Part shown: positions 17,153-26,014 of the stretch, one piece after another
Layout: every line of letters starts with the position of its first letter
Position numbering within the stretch: position 1 is the stretch's first letter
From: CAWGMT01 sp963823675
Lineage (GTDB): Bacteria; Planctomycetota; Planctomycetia; Isosphaerales; Isosphaeraceae
Direction: 5' to 3'
Assembly (NCBI GenBank): GCA_963823675.1
Contig: CAWGMT010000021.1
Span: 318,819-382,818, forward strand
Length of the DNA stretch: 64,000 nt
Program-made: the position numbers and the translations under genes
Notes under the pieces: model-generated
Database searches by the model: none
Seen by the model: only the letters and a program-made list of their open reading frames with translations
Told to the model about the DNA's origin: nothing

Positions 17153-19529
17153 GTTTGGCCTTGCCGACGAGTTCGGCGAATTCGCGGTAGCAGCCGGTCG
17201 GGTCGGATCCCTCGGCAACGAACGGCTGGATGATCTGCTCTACGGCGTCGTAAGTCATGTCTCCCGTAGACTGCGGCTCCGAGAGCAGCATGCCGAAGGC
17301 GGCGACCGCCGCGGCGAGCTTCAAGTCGTTCGAGGCGCGGTCGAAGCTGGTTCCACGATCGATGCCGGTCTGCTCGATCAGCCGGATCCGACCCTCGTCC
17401 GGCTTCTTGAAGGACAGTCTGACCGTCAGCGTTTCCAGCCGCTCGCCAAGACTTTCGCGAAGTTCCTGGGCTGTACGCTTGGCGAGATTGAAGGCATCGG
17501 GCGGCACGATCTCGTAGAGCGCGGTGGCGTGATGGCCCTCCACGATTGCGCCGGCATCTCGGGAATCGTCGATTGACGCCGCCGGCGGCCCACTCGCCCC
17601 CCTGTAGCCGATCAACCGGTACCCGCTCGCATGATTCGCGTTGAGCTCGACCTGGACCTTCGCATCGGTGGCGACCGTTGCGAGCCTCGATCCCATCTCC
17701 TCGACGAGCACGCGGTATGCCTCGAGCGGTGAGCCGATATGGGCGTGATGGCCGCGTCCCTTTTCCGCAACGGTCGCGATTGTGTTGTTGTCGGCGGTTC
17801 CGGCGCCCACTCCCAGCACGCTCAGGGACACGCCGGTCAACGCCTTCGCCGCGACCAGCCCGATCAAGTCGTCGTGCCCCATGGCGCCGATCCTGGAGCC
17901 GGCGTCGGTCACGAGGATGACGCGATTGGTTCCCTGCTCGATGTAGCTCTGGCCGGCGATCTCGTAAGCGAGCGCGAGCCCGGACCGCGTGGCGTCCTGC
18001 GCCTCGACTCGAAGATCGTCGAACCGCCGCGCGGATCTTCGCCTTCGCCATGCCCGTTGTCGAGGCAAGCACCACTCCCGTAGTCGGGCCGAACGCGACA
18101 ATCGCCAGCCGATCGCGCTCGCCAAGCTGATCGGTGAGCTTTGCGAGCGACCACTGGACCAGGGGAAGCCGATCGGGCCCTTGCATCGACGCCGAGACGT
18201 CGATCAGAAACACGAGGTTGCAGGCCGGTCGATTCGCCTGGTCGATCGGCCGCGCGGTGATGCCGATGCAAGCCAAACGATGCCGCTGGTCCCAGGGACA
18301 GCCGGCGATCTCGACGTTGACCGCAAGCGGGTCGGCACTCAATCGCGAGGGAGCGACATCGTGGTACGGAAATTCATTGAGCAGCTCCTCGATACGAACG
18401 GCATCCTTCCGCGGGAGCGTGTTCTGGCTGAGATCGCGGCGAATACTGGCGTAGCTGGCCCGATCAACGTCGATCAAGAACGTTCAACCGCGGCGTCTCG
18501 CGAACCGACCGGAAAGGGTCATCCGCGGGCGTTCTGGTCTGCTGCGGCGCATAGGCGAACGTGGTCGCCGAGGGGACCGCGCGCCGACAGCCGCGGCCCG
18601 TTTCGGTGTTTCGCCTTGACGCCGGCTCACGGCGGCGCCTTGGGGTGCCTGGGCGGGGCCCATCTGCTTGGCGACGTGCGGGCCAGAGGCTTGTTGCAGG
18701 TTCTGCTGCATCCCCCGGCTGTTCATCATGCCGGCCCCTCCACCCATGCCCTGGCCCTGGCCGCCTTGGTCACGCAGCCGGTACTTCAGTGCCTCGGACT
18801 CGGCCGCTGCCTGGTCCTTGACATCCAGCTTGAAATACCGGTCCTCCAAGGCAGAGCCGGTCGCAGCCAGTGTTTTCTCTTTAGTCGCTTCGGGAGCAAA
18901 AACGGCGAGCTCAATTGCCGCCGAGGCCTGGACGACCGACCGTCTGCGAACCGATCGGGGAGCGAACGAAGCGCGGGCAAGACCCAGTGCGGACGGAAGC
19001 TCGCTGTCCTCTTTATCGGGGCGAGGAGCTACTGTCATGACGACGGTGGGCGCGCGCACAGATTCGAATCGAGCTTGACGGGAGCTTCCTCGGCGAGCAT
19101 CCGCAAATCAGCTTCAGGTTCGTCGGCGACGCCACGCGCCTTGCTGGCCGCAACCAGACTCGGGGCCGAAGCCGCGGGCTCGCCGCGAGGCGCGATCGCC
19201 AGCCGGAACAAGCCCACGCTCACCAGGAGCAGCGCCGCGAGCGAGCCCAGCTTGAGTGCGTTGCGCGACCACCACGACCTTGGCGCCGGCGAAGGTTTTG
19301 CGACCTGCGCCGTCAGAGGCTGATGATTGAGCGAGGGCGGCGGCGAGTAAGTTTCGCGTTCGTGGTGCAATTCGCGCGAGAGCCAGCCGGCCGTCAAGCG
19401 GATCTCCTCGACGGCCTGCCGGGCCTCGTCGCTTTCTTTCAGCAAGGTTTCGACCGACTCGCGCTGCGAGGAATCGAGCTCGCCGAGGGCGTATGCGGTC
19501 AGCCGGGGGTCGTTGGGATCGAAGGTCAT
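17121..19529 (-). pseudogene. YfbK-type von Willebrand factor A protein with N-terminal anti-sigma-like domain, frameshifted
   Basis: The N-terminus 'MTFDPNDPRLTAYALGELD' resembles planctomycete anti-sigma domains. It is followed by a transmembrane segment ('LGSLAALLLVSVGLFRLAI'). A Gly/Gln/Met-rich linker comes next. The VWA-associated region is 'TFLIDVDRASYASIRRDL' and 'RIEELLNEFPYHD', and the VWA domain has the MIDAS-like 'VFLIDVSASM'. The C-terminal DUF3520-type domain ends at 17121. Frame changes occur near 19062, 18583, 18486 and 18017. Each is a one-base event, and the pair at 18583 and 18486 compensate. The start overlaps the sigma-factor stop (ATGA). The 3' end overlaps proA (opposite strand) by 32 bases. 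The role may be to hold the ECF factor at the membrane; that is inference. Confidence 0.7.
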
Positions 19530-20083
19530 GCCCGGTCCTCCAGCTTGCAGAGTCGCACTTCGGTCGCCTGGCCGCTGAACAAACGACTCCGGAGCGTCTT
19601 GATCCCAGCGTGGATCAAGTAGCCGACGTTCGAGACGCTATGGCCGCTAATCCGACTGATCTCCTGGTAGGAAAAGCCATTCTGGAATTTGAGCCTGAGC
19701 ACTTCGCGCTGGTTGTCGGGCAGGTTCTCGAGCAGCTCGAGCACCCTGGCGGCGAGCTCCTGGCGCTCGGCGACGTCGGGCGGGCCTGGCGCGGGGCTCA
19801 GGCATCGATTCACATGCTCCTCGTGGAGCTGAGTCATCCTTTGCTCCTTCCGCAGAACGTCGAGAGCCCGGTTGCGGCAGACGGTGAAGAGCCATTCCGC
19901 AAGGTGGCTCTCGATCGCGGCGCGATCGGCGGCACAAAGCTTCAAAAAAGTCTCCTGCACGACATCACGCGCGGATTCCGCGTCATGCAGAAATCGCGCA
20001 GCGTAAAGCGACAAAGGCCCTTCGAACCGAGCCACGGTCTCTCGAACCCAGGAATTATGCTCGGGCTCGCCGACTTTTGACAT
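19526..20083 (-). CDS. ECF RNA polymerase sigma factor
   Basis: The product is about 185 residues from ATG 20083 ('MSKVGEPEHNSWVRETVARF'). Region 2 is seen as 'GPLSLYAARFLHDAESARD' and 'VVQETFLKL', followed by 'WLFTVCRNRALDVLRKE'. Region 4 is 'LPDNQREVLRLKFQNGFSYQ' followed by 'EISRISGHSVSNVGYLIH'. It directs RNA polymerase to an alternative promoter class. It is intact, unlike the other two sigma genes in this window. The stop overlaps the VWA-protein start, so it is co-translated with a probable membrane regulator. An upstream in-frame ATG at 20161 would translate one arm of a hairpin repeat and is less likely. Confidence 0.85.
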   Translation of the reverse strand: MSKVGEPEHNSWVRETVARFEGPLSLYAARFLHDAESARDVVQETFLKLCAADRAAIESHLAEWLFTVCRNRALDVLRKEQRMTQLHEEHVNRCLSPAPGPPDVAERQELAARVLELLENLPDNQREVLRLKFQNGFSYQEISRISGHSVSNVGYLIHAGIKTLRSRLFSGQATEVRLCKLEDRA

Positions 20084-20108
20084 CACCCGGTTCAGTCCAT
20101 TAAGGATG

Positions 20109-20165
20109 AAGGATGAAGGATGAATCAGAGCTTCCGCAACAGCGTTTCGTTCATCCTTCATCCTT
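20109..20165. repeat. Perfect 16-bp hairpin upstream of the ECF sigma gene
   Basis: AAGGATGAAGGATGAA (20109-20124) is exactly complementary to TTCATCCTTCATCCTT (20150-20165), with a 25-base loop. A further direct GATGAAG unit lies just before the left arm. It sits 26 bases upstream of the sigma start, in the likely leader, and could act at the RNA level. It also resembles dispersed short repeats. Confidence 0.7.
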
Positions 20166-20404
20166 TAGCCTTTCCTCTATATGACGGGCCAGGGTGCTTT
20201 TTCTTAGGGCGTACTCACTTTTCTAGACTACCTGCTCTGATCGGGAGTCACAAACGGTTGGCAGTGGATGGCAGCTCTAACGTGTCTGTGGCCAAGACGG
20301 CTTCCGGCAGCGGGCGCAGACCCGCCCTCTCGGGCTCGATGGCCCACCGTGCCGGCGCTGAGCTCACCGTGCACGGAAAATGGGAAAAAATGGGACTGTG
20401 TGAG

Positions 20405-20625
20405 ACTTTTTCGAAGGGCTCCAGTCCCATCTCGCAATGTTCGGCAATGAAACGCCGCGGTATCGGCAGCGCAGTCGGCTGTCATCGCAAGTTGTTTATC
20501 TAAAGGTTCTTGTGTCGTTAATTCGGCCGATTCCAGCCCTTCTCGATTACCACGAAGGGGGCCATCAAGTCGCTTCGGGGCATCTCCTAATCGATCGCGA
20601 TGTCCCACGTTCAGCGCCGCAGTCC
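20405..20625. repeat. Dispersed repeat families C and B (copies C1 and B1)
   Basis: C1 (20405-20470) shares 'TCGAAGGGCTCCAGTCCCAT' and following sequence with 21137-21190. B1 (20525-20625) shares GCCGATTCCAGCCC, an interrupted GC-rich centre, and ATCGATCGCGATGTCCCACG with 21434-21530 and 22444-22549. No gene was recognised in 20170-20890. Confidence 0.6.
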
Positions 20626-20887
20626 GGTCTGGATGAGCCGGATCGCTTCGTGGACCAAGAGCGGGCATGGTTCCAAACAGAGCTTACATCCGCGGCGTCC
20701 AACTGCATCGAGCCGGCTTCCGCACCAGGAGATCCTTGTCAAGTCGGCGAACGAACGCCGGAATTTGCCGTAACTCGAATCAAATCTTGTGCTTACAGGA
20801 TACTCGCCGAGTCAGCGAAATTGGCTTCGTTCGGCGCATTTTCGCCGATTTCGCTCATCCCACTCATCTTGGCTATCGAGACGGCTT

Positions 20888-21130
20888 CGGGCCGGGATCG
20901 CGACTCGATTGGCAGTTGAAGGTGCATCCAGTCGCACATCGTGCGCCACGATCCCCGACACATAGATGGCACATACTTGGCATACTTGGCAGGTTCTGGC
21001 GCGTGGCAAGTATGCCGAGTATGCGGTTAGACGACGGAATAACCCGTCCAGCTCATCATTCCTGCCGGATCGCAACAACCGCTCTCGCCCCGGCTGCCGT
21101 CTTAGCCCTCGCGTCTGCAACTTCCGCCAT
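20888..21130. repeat. Compound-hairpin dispersed element, copy A1
   Basis: The core hairpin has left arm 20972-20991 (CATACTTGGCATACTTGGCA) and right arm 21004-21023 (TGGCAAGTATGCCGAGTATG), an 18/20 pairing with a 12-base loop. About 80 bases upstream (ATTGGCAGTTGAAGGTGCAT region) match copy A3. About 105 bases downstream (GACGGAATAACCCGTC to ACTTCCGCCAT) match copies A2 and A3. Confidence 0.75.
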
Positions 21131-21290
21131 GTGAGAATCGTTGTTCGAAGGGTTCCAGTCCCATCTCGCGATGTACGGCGACAAAACGCCTCGGGGATCA
21201 GCGGCGCGCTGGGTGCTCGTCGGAACTTGCTGATCTTTTACCTCTTGTGTCGTCAAATTCAGCCGATTCCGGGCATGGTTCATCACTGGG
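21131..21290. repeat. Dispersed repeat family C, copy C2
   Basis: It shares TTCCAGTCCCATCTCGC, AAACGCC and a TTGTGTCGT segment with 20405-20530. It follows directly after element A1 and leads into a partial family B start (GCCGATTCC at about 21262). Confidence 0.55.
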
Positions 21291-21431
21291 TAACAGGTTC
21301 GGGTGACTGCGGTCGGCGGCCGGCGGGCGACGCCCCCAGGTCCGGGGCGGATGCTCTTGGGGGCTCACCCGCCGCTGCAGGCTCGACTCCGGACAACCAC
21401 CCGTTGTCAGCCGCCACGTGACGACTTTGAA

Positions 21432-21537
21432 CCAGGCCGATTCCAGCCCCTCACGAGCCCCGCGAATCGGGCTCCTGAATCGCCTCGGCGCGACTCGTCG
21501 TCGATCGAGATGTCTCACGTTCCTGGGCCGCAGACTT
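21432..21537. repeat. Dispersed repeat family B, copy B2
   Basis: It begins GCCGATTCCAGCCCCTC. An internal imperfect palindrome (GAGCCCCGCGAATCGGGCTC) follows, and it ends ATCGAGATGTCTCACGTTCC. It matches B1 and B3. Confidence 0.6.
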
Positions 21538-21705
21538 GCAGAGTTTTAACCACGGAACACGCAGCGCGGCCGAGCCGCAGCCAGATGGCCAGGGAGGGAA
21601 TTCGGATTCTTAACCACGAAAGGCACGAAAACGGAAAGAATGTCAAGTTGGCGGTGCAGAACGATCAGCGTCCCCCGTCGGAACCAGTCCAATTTGACCG
21701 GAGAG

Positions 21706-21870
21706 GGAATCCGGATTGGTAACCACGAATCACACGAATCTTACGAATGGGAGAGCGGCCTGGTGGGGATCGTTTGGCGAACCGGTTGTGATCGTATGTC
21801 CTGACAAGCACTTGCTAGTCCAGGCTTCGATATTGATTCGTGAGATTCGTGGTATTCGTGGTTAATCCGT
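21706..21870. repeat. Inverted repeat of the AACCACGAATCACACGAATC type
   Basis: The left arm (CCGGATTGGTAACCACGAAT then CACACGAATC...) and the right arm (GATTCGTGAGATTCGTGGTA then TTCGTGGTTAATCCG) are complementary over about 35 bases with mismatches. About 75 bases lie between them. Related sequence (TTAACCACGAAAGGCACGAA) occurs at 21609. It resembles MITE- or REP-like sequences known from many genomes. Confidence 0.6.
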
Positions 21871-22140
21871 TCGCGTCAGCGGTGCAACCGACACCGAGGT
21901 GAAAGTAGACCGGGCGCTTCTCTGTGTCGCAATTCGTTCCGTGTCGATCGGCACTTTCCGTGGTTGAAAAAATCGAGGAATTCTCAACCACGGACAGCGG
22001 AGCGGGGCCAAGCCGCAACCAAATTGCCCATCTATACAATCTGTCGCCGCGCAAAGAAATCGAACGTTAGTAGAACAGACCACGAAACAAAAGGCCGGAC
22101 CGCCTATCATGCAGCAGACGTCCCTTACCGCCGCGAACAG

Positions 22141-22335
22141 CTCACGACATACTGCGCACATACTCGGCATACTGGGCACGCTTCTGCGCGCGCTCAGTAT
22201 GCCGAGTATGTGCCGAGAATGCGGTTTGACGACGGAATAGCCCGTCGAACTCGCCATTCCTGCCAGATCGCAACAACCGCCCTCGGCCCGGTTACCGTCT
22301 CAACCCTCGCGTCCGCGACTTCCGCCATGATCGGC
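22141..22335. repeat. Compound-hairpin dispersed element, copy A2
   Basis: The perfect core is GCACATACTCGGCATACTG (22156-22174) and its complement at 22195-22213, with a 20-base loop that contains a smaller GC hairpin. Further partial pairing extends outside. The downstream block (GACGGAATAGCCCGTCGAAC to ACTTCCGCCAT) matches A1 and A3. Confidence 0.75.
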
Positions 22336-22439
22336 AGAACCGCGTGAAACTGCACGAATCCGATCGCCTTGACGCGAGCTGAATTCCAGACAGAGGTATA
22401 GATACCGTCCGCAGTGTTACCTCAAAAGGGGCTGTTTTG

Positions 22440-22549
22440 AACCATGCCCGATTCCGGGCGGCCCCGAGCCCCGCGAAACGGGCGATCGACTCGCCTCGGG
22501 GCGTCCCATGATCGATCGCGATGTCCCACGTACCAGCACCGGAGAATTG
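22440..22549. repeat. Dispersed repeat family B, copy B3
   Basis: It contains CCCGATTCCGGGCGG, GAGCCCCGCGAAACGGGC, GCCTCGGGGCG and ATCGATCGCGATGTCCCACG, collinear with B1 and B2. Confidence 0.6.
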
Positions 22550-22607
22550 CTACGTTGCGGCACTGGGTGGCTGGGCAACCTGGAGCACGTCGTGCGCCTA
22601 ATTAGAC

Positions 22608-23054
22608 CTATACAGCTACGTTGCCCGCGCTCGGTGAAGCGGTCAAATCGCGCGGCGCACGATTCGCCGTAAGTCTTTGGCTTGATGGCGGAAGAAAATT
22701 CGAAGGGTCGCGGGGACACTGCACACTGCGCTGGTGGGAGATCGATCGGGCTAACATTGGCGTCCGATCGAACCCAGACATGGTACGGGTTCCGCCGCTC
22801 GATCGGCTGGAGGGCTGGTCGGGACTACTGTCGAGTTCGGGCTCGGTCGACGGACCGATTTTTCCTGCGAGATGGACGCGGCCCAGGATCACCTGTTTGG
22901 TGCGAAGCTGCTCCACGCGCTGGCGGCACTGAACGCAGGCCTCGACGTGCTCGAGGATGGCGCTACGGGCTGGCTCGCGGCCGGCGATTGCCGGCAACTC
23001 CGCCATCTTGTCGCACGACGTCCGCAACGTTTCCGCGCTCATCATGCAAATCAT
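22608..23054 (-). CDS. Zinc-finger (zf-HC2-like) protein of unknown function, possibly a truncated kinase or anti-sigma gene
   Basis: This is a 148-residue open frame. Residues about 28-45 carry 'ILEHVEACVQCRQRVEQL', the His-x3-Cys-x2-Cys pattern of anti-sigma zinc fingers and of the N-termini of many planctomycete kinases. The rest is Ser/Pro/Arg-rich and shows no recognisable domain. A transmembrane segment or kinase core would be expected but is absent. AAGGATG precedes the start region. It is likely the 5' remnant of a larger regulator, ending in the repeat-rich region, and the reading frame may be partly fortuitous. Confidence 0.4.
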   Translation of the reverse strand: MICMMSAETLRTSCDKMAELPAIAGREPARSAILEHVEACVQCRQRVEQLRTKQVILGRVHLAGKIGPSTEPELDSSPDQPSSRSSGGTRTMSGFDRTPMLARSISHQRSVQCPRDPSNFLPPSSQRLTANRAPRDLTASPSAGNVAV

Positions 23055-23227
23055 CCTTGATCCAACTTTTCCGACGTCCTACATTGCCCCGCCAGAGCAA
23101 AGCGGGGGACGCCTCCTGACCCGACCAAGGAAGAAGAAAGGGAAAACAAAACTGGCTCGCCTCAGGCGGTGGAAATGCCATGTGGCGCAACCTGGCGATC
23201 GTCCGTGGGGATCGAAGGATCGCCGTT

Positions 23228-25111
23228 TCAATGTCTCGATTTCTGCGGTAGCCGCAGCCGTTTTTCTTCGATCAGTTGGTCGATCGCTTCAAATAGTTCC
23301 ACTTCGAATCCCTTGTCCAGGTCCAGCTTGCTTCCGTTGAACGAGTAACAGATATTGATTCCATCACCTCGAAATTGCAGCCCACTGCTGATGTTGGACC
23401 ATGAGCCCCCGAACGCTTGATTCCTGGACCCGTCGTCTCGCGGATCTCCCATCTGAAAAAAGCAACGCATGGTCGTGCAAAGCGCCGGCATCGACACGCA
23501 CATGCGATACTTCTCGGGATCTTCCATGATCAGCCCGTTCCAAAGTTGTGGGGGCTCGCCCTTCTGCCTTGCCCCTTGCCGGATCCACCTCAACTCCTTG
23601 ACACCGTATGGGGCACATAGGTCATGGCGCAGATAATCGACATAACTCTTTCCGGAGACTTTGGCGACGACGCACTTCAGCGAGTTGTAACCGAAGCTGT
23701 CGTAGAGCGACTTCGTCCCGGGCGTCCACGCCAGCTCCTGCACCATGACGTAAGAGAGCAGGGTTTCCGACTCGATGGGAAACTTCGTGCCGTTTGCCGC
23801 CTGCCAGGCCCGATCCACCGGCTCACCCTGCCAGCCCGCCGAACTGTCGAGGAGATGCTGAAGAGTGATGTCCCAGACGCGCCGGTCGATAATTTTGCCG
23901 GCCGGTTTGATCTCGAGCAGTTTGAGCACCGAGTCATTCAGACTGAGATTGCCGCTTCGGGCCAACTGCTTGATCGCGCTGGCGGTGAGGTGCTTGTCGC
24001 AGCTTGCGAGGCCCATCGGGGTGTCCGCGTGGAGCGGCAGCTTGTGGTCGTCGTCGCTCCATCCGTAGCCGCGCGAATAGAGGATGTGCGCATCCCGTCC
24101 GCGGCCGACTGCCAGCGCGGCCGCGGAGAGACCGCTACCATTCATGTATTTCAGCATGACCGCATCGAGCAGATCGACGCCGGGAGCATATTTTCCGGAC
24201 ACAGGGGTCCCAAGGCCGACCACCCCAGGCTGTTTCTCCGGGTAGTCTCCCCTCGGGTCGAAGTGTTCGACGGCCAATCGTCTGTCGTGACGCAGCGTAA
24301 GTCGCTCCAGTTTGTCTTCCTCGTTGAAGGTGAGCAGCAGCCTGCCGTCCCTCCGCTCGATTTGACCTGTCAGTTTCACGTCGTTGGCGGTACCCCGCAT
24401 TTTACCACCTTTGTCGAAAGTGTAGATGCGAACTCCGCCATGGCCGTAGATGATCGTCCACTCCCCTGCCAGGTCCCGGATCTCGACGCTAGGAGCTGAT
24501 TCCCAGACCGGTGTCGTCGCTTTCCGCCGAATGCCGATGCCGGCCACCCTGGGCTGCTTCGCCGGGAAGTCTGCTTTGGGGTCGAAGTGTTCGACTTTCA
24601 AACGCCCGTCGGACCCCAGCGTGAGCCGCTCCAGTTTGTCTTCCTCGTTGAAGGTGAGCAGCAACATGCCGTCCCTCCGCTCGATTTGTCCCGTCAATTT
24701 GTAGGACGAGATCCACTTCGAATCCTCAAGGTTCCCCCTCATTTTGCCATCCTCGTCGAAGATGTAGACGCGGACGGAGCCATGGCCGTAGGTGATCTTC
24801 CACTCCCCCGCCAGGTCCCGGATCTCGACGCCGCTCCTTGCTGGCTTATTCTCCGGGAAGCCTCCCTCCTCAGCGACTACTCGCTCGGGCGGCAGCGCTT
24901 CCACCTCCATCTCGCGAAAACGGACCAGCGTTTTCGCAACGGGATGTTGGGGTGCAACCAGTTTATCCAATGCCCCATTGGGATCATTGTCGGCTCTTTT
25001 CAATTGCGAGATCTGCGCGATCGAAGCGGCCGTTGCAATTAGCGCTATATATGAAAACATAAAATCATATCGGTTTAATGAGTTTGAAAACGTAGCAGCC
25101 ATTGTTCCCAT
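23228..25111 (-). CDS. Serine hydrolase (beta-lactamase / PBP class C fold) with two N-terminal lipocalin-like repeats
   Basis: From ATG 25111 (or 25102, which has GAGG 9 bases upstream), a transmembrane segment ('FMFSYIALIATAASIAQI') is followed by two copies of a domain of about 100 residues. Each contains 'EIRDLAGEW', a 'YGHG' strand, 'LTGQIERRDG' and 'LLLTFNEEDKLERLTL'. The C-terminal part is serine-hydrolase-like, with 'LASCDKHLTASAIKQLA' carrying an SxxK motif (SCDK). The usual Tyr-x-Asn is changed: 'YDSFGYNSL' has Ser at the Asn position of the first site. No clear KTG/HSG motif was seen, so catalysis is uncertain. Upstream, the frame runs without a stop into an integrase remnant. Confidence 0.6.
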   Translation of the reverse strand: MGTMAATFSNSLNRYDFMFSYIALIATAASIAQISQLKRADNDPNGALDKLVAPQHPVAKTLVRFREMEVEALPPERVVAEEGGFPENKPARSGVEIRDLAGEWKITYGHGSVRVYIFDEDGKMRGNLEDSKWISSYKLTGQIERRDGMLLLTFNEEDKLERLTLGSDGRLKVEHFDPKADFPAKQPRVAGIGIRRKATTPVWESAPSVEIRDLAGEWTIIYGHGGVRIYTFDKGGKMRGTANDVKLTGQIERRDGRLLLTFNEEDKLERLTLRHDRRLAVEHFDPRGDYPEKQPGVVGLGTPVSGKYAPGVDLLDAVMLKYMNGSGLSAAALAVGRGRDAHILYSRGYGWSDDDHKLPLHADTPMGLASCDKHLTASAIKQLARSGNLSLNDSVLKLLEIKPAGKIIDRRVWDITLQHLLDSSAGWQGEPVDRAWQAANGTKFPIESETLLSYVMVQELAWTPGTKSLYDSFGYNSLKCVVAKVSGKSYVDYLRHDLCAPYGVKELRWIRQGARQKGEPPQLWNGLIMEDPEKYRMCVSMPALCTTMRCFFQMGDPRDDGSRNQAFGGSWSNISSGLQFRGDGINICYSFNGSKLDLDKGFEVELFEAIDQLIEEKRLRLPQKSRH

Positions 25112-25120
25112 CCTCAAAAA

Positions 25121-25372
25121 TTGAATAATTATTTGCGTTTGGATCGAAATCCGCTCGACGATGTTCCGCGTCACCTTCTTCTGCCGCCGGTCGTAATGCC
25201 CCGTCGTTCGCGGCTCCGCATGCCCGGCCAGATATTGAACTTTCTCCAACGGCACGCCGAGCGTCAAGAGGTCGGTGATCGCCGTCACGCGAGACGAGTG
25301 AGGTGACAGCCGCTCCGGCACCCGGCCCGGAAGCCTGCCATGATCGCCTCCGTGCGATCGATTCGAGCTCAC
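25121..25372 (-). pseudogene. Tyrosine recombinase C-terminal remnant, in frame with the hydrolase
   Basis: The stretch 'LSPHSSRVTAITDLLTLGVP' followed by 'LEKVQYLAGHAEPRTTGHYD' and 'RRQKKVTRNIVERISI' is the C-terminal end of a phage-type integrase. It keeps the His-x-x-Arg (HSSR), the 'GHAEPRTT' block and the Tyr of the active site. The N-terminal two thirds are absent. The usual stop after 'ERISI' is missing, so the frame reads on into the hydrolase gene. It is a remnant of an integrated element. Confidence 0.7.
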
Positions 25373-25379
25373 AAAAGGC

Positions 25380-25775
25380 GTGGCGTTTAGCCTGAAACCG
25401 CCGATGAGGACAGGCAGCGCCTACTTGACAGCATCGGCTGCGACTTCGTCAATTGGGCAGACCGTCGAAGAGTCCCAGCAAGTTGCAACAACTCGCACGA
25501 CTCCGAGGATGCCAGTCGTGACGATTGCACGCGCGCATTTGGTGGACCCCGCCGTCACCGGTTGGTACCACGGCATCACCCGCTGTGTCCGCCGCGCTTT
25601 CTTGCTCGGCGAAGGTGAGGGCGACCGCATTGGCTGGGCTCCGTGACCCGTCGCAGACCGACCAAAGGAAGGTTGGTCTCCACCAGTGGCACCGGCACAA
25701 TGACATCTGCCTGTACTCCAAAATGTTCGGCCTTTTGAGCAAACCCGGCTTGCTGGCTGCCGCTGCGGATTCGCG
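25380..25775. other. No recognisable gene
   Basis: Short open frames occur on both strands, but none shows a known motif or protein-like composition. The stretch may contain the decayed N-terminal part of the PIN gene that ends at 25776. Confidence 0.4.
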
Positions 25776-26014
25776 TTACGGGTGATTGTTGGGGTCGTCA
25801 ACCGAAAGCCCCTCGGCCACGGCGGCGGCGTTGAGGTCGGCATCGGCGGAGAGCAGCGTCAGCGACGGGATCTGGGAATGCACCTGAAGGGCCGCCGCGA
25901 GCTGCACCGCGTCGTAGCCACGCAAGGCGTGCCTTCTTGCAAGCGTGGCGGCGTGGTCTACCAGTCCGGCTGAAACCTCGACGATGACGTATTGGTGGGC
26001 GAAATCGACGTGGA
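25776..26014 (-). pseudogene. PIN-domain (VapC-like) toxin C-terminal remnant
   Basis: The fragment reads 'FHVDFAHQYVIVEVSAGLVD', then 'RRHALRGYDAVQLAAALQV', then 'LTLLSADADLNAAAVAEGL'. These are the C-terminal PIN blocks, with the conserved acidic residues in GYDAV and SADADLN. The N-terminal third with the first catalytic Asp is missing. At its 5' end it is joined to a methyltransferase fragment in another frame. No antitoxin gene was seen nearby. VapC proteins are ribonucleases, but this copy cannot be complete. Confidence 0.6.
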
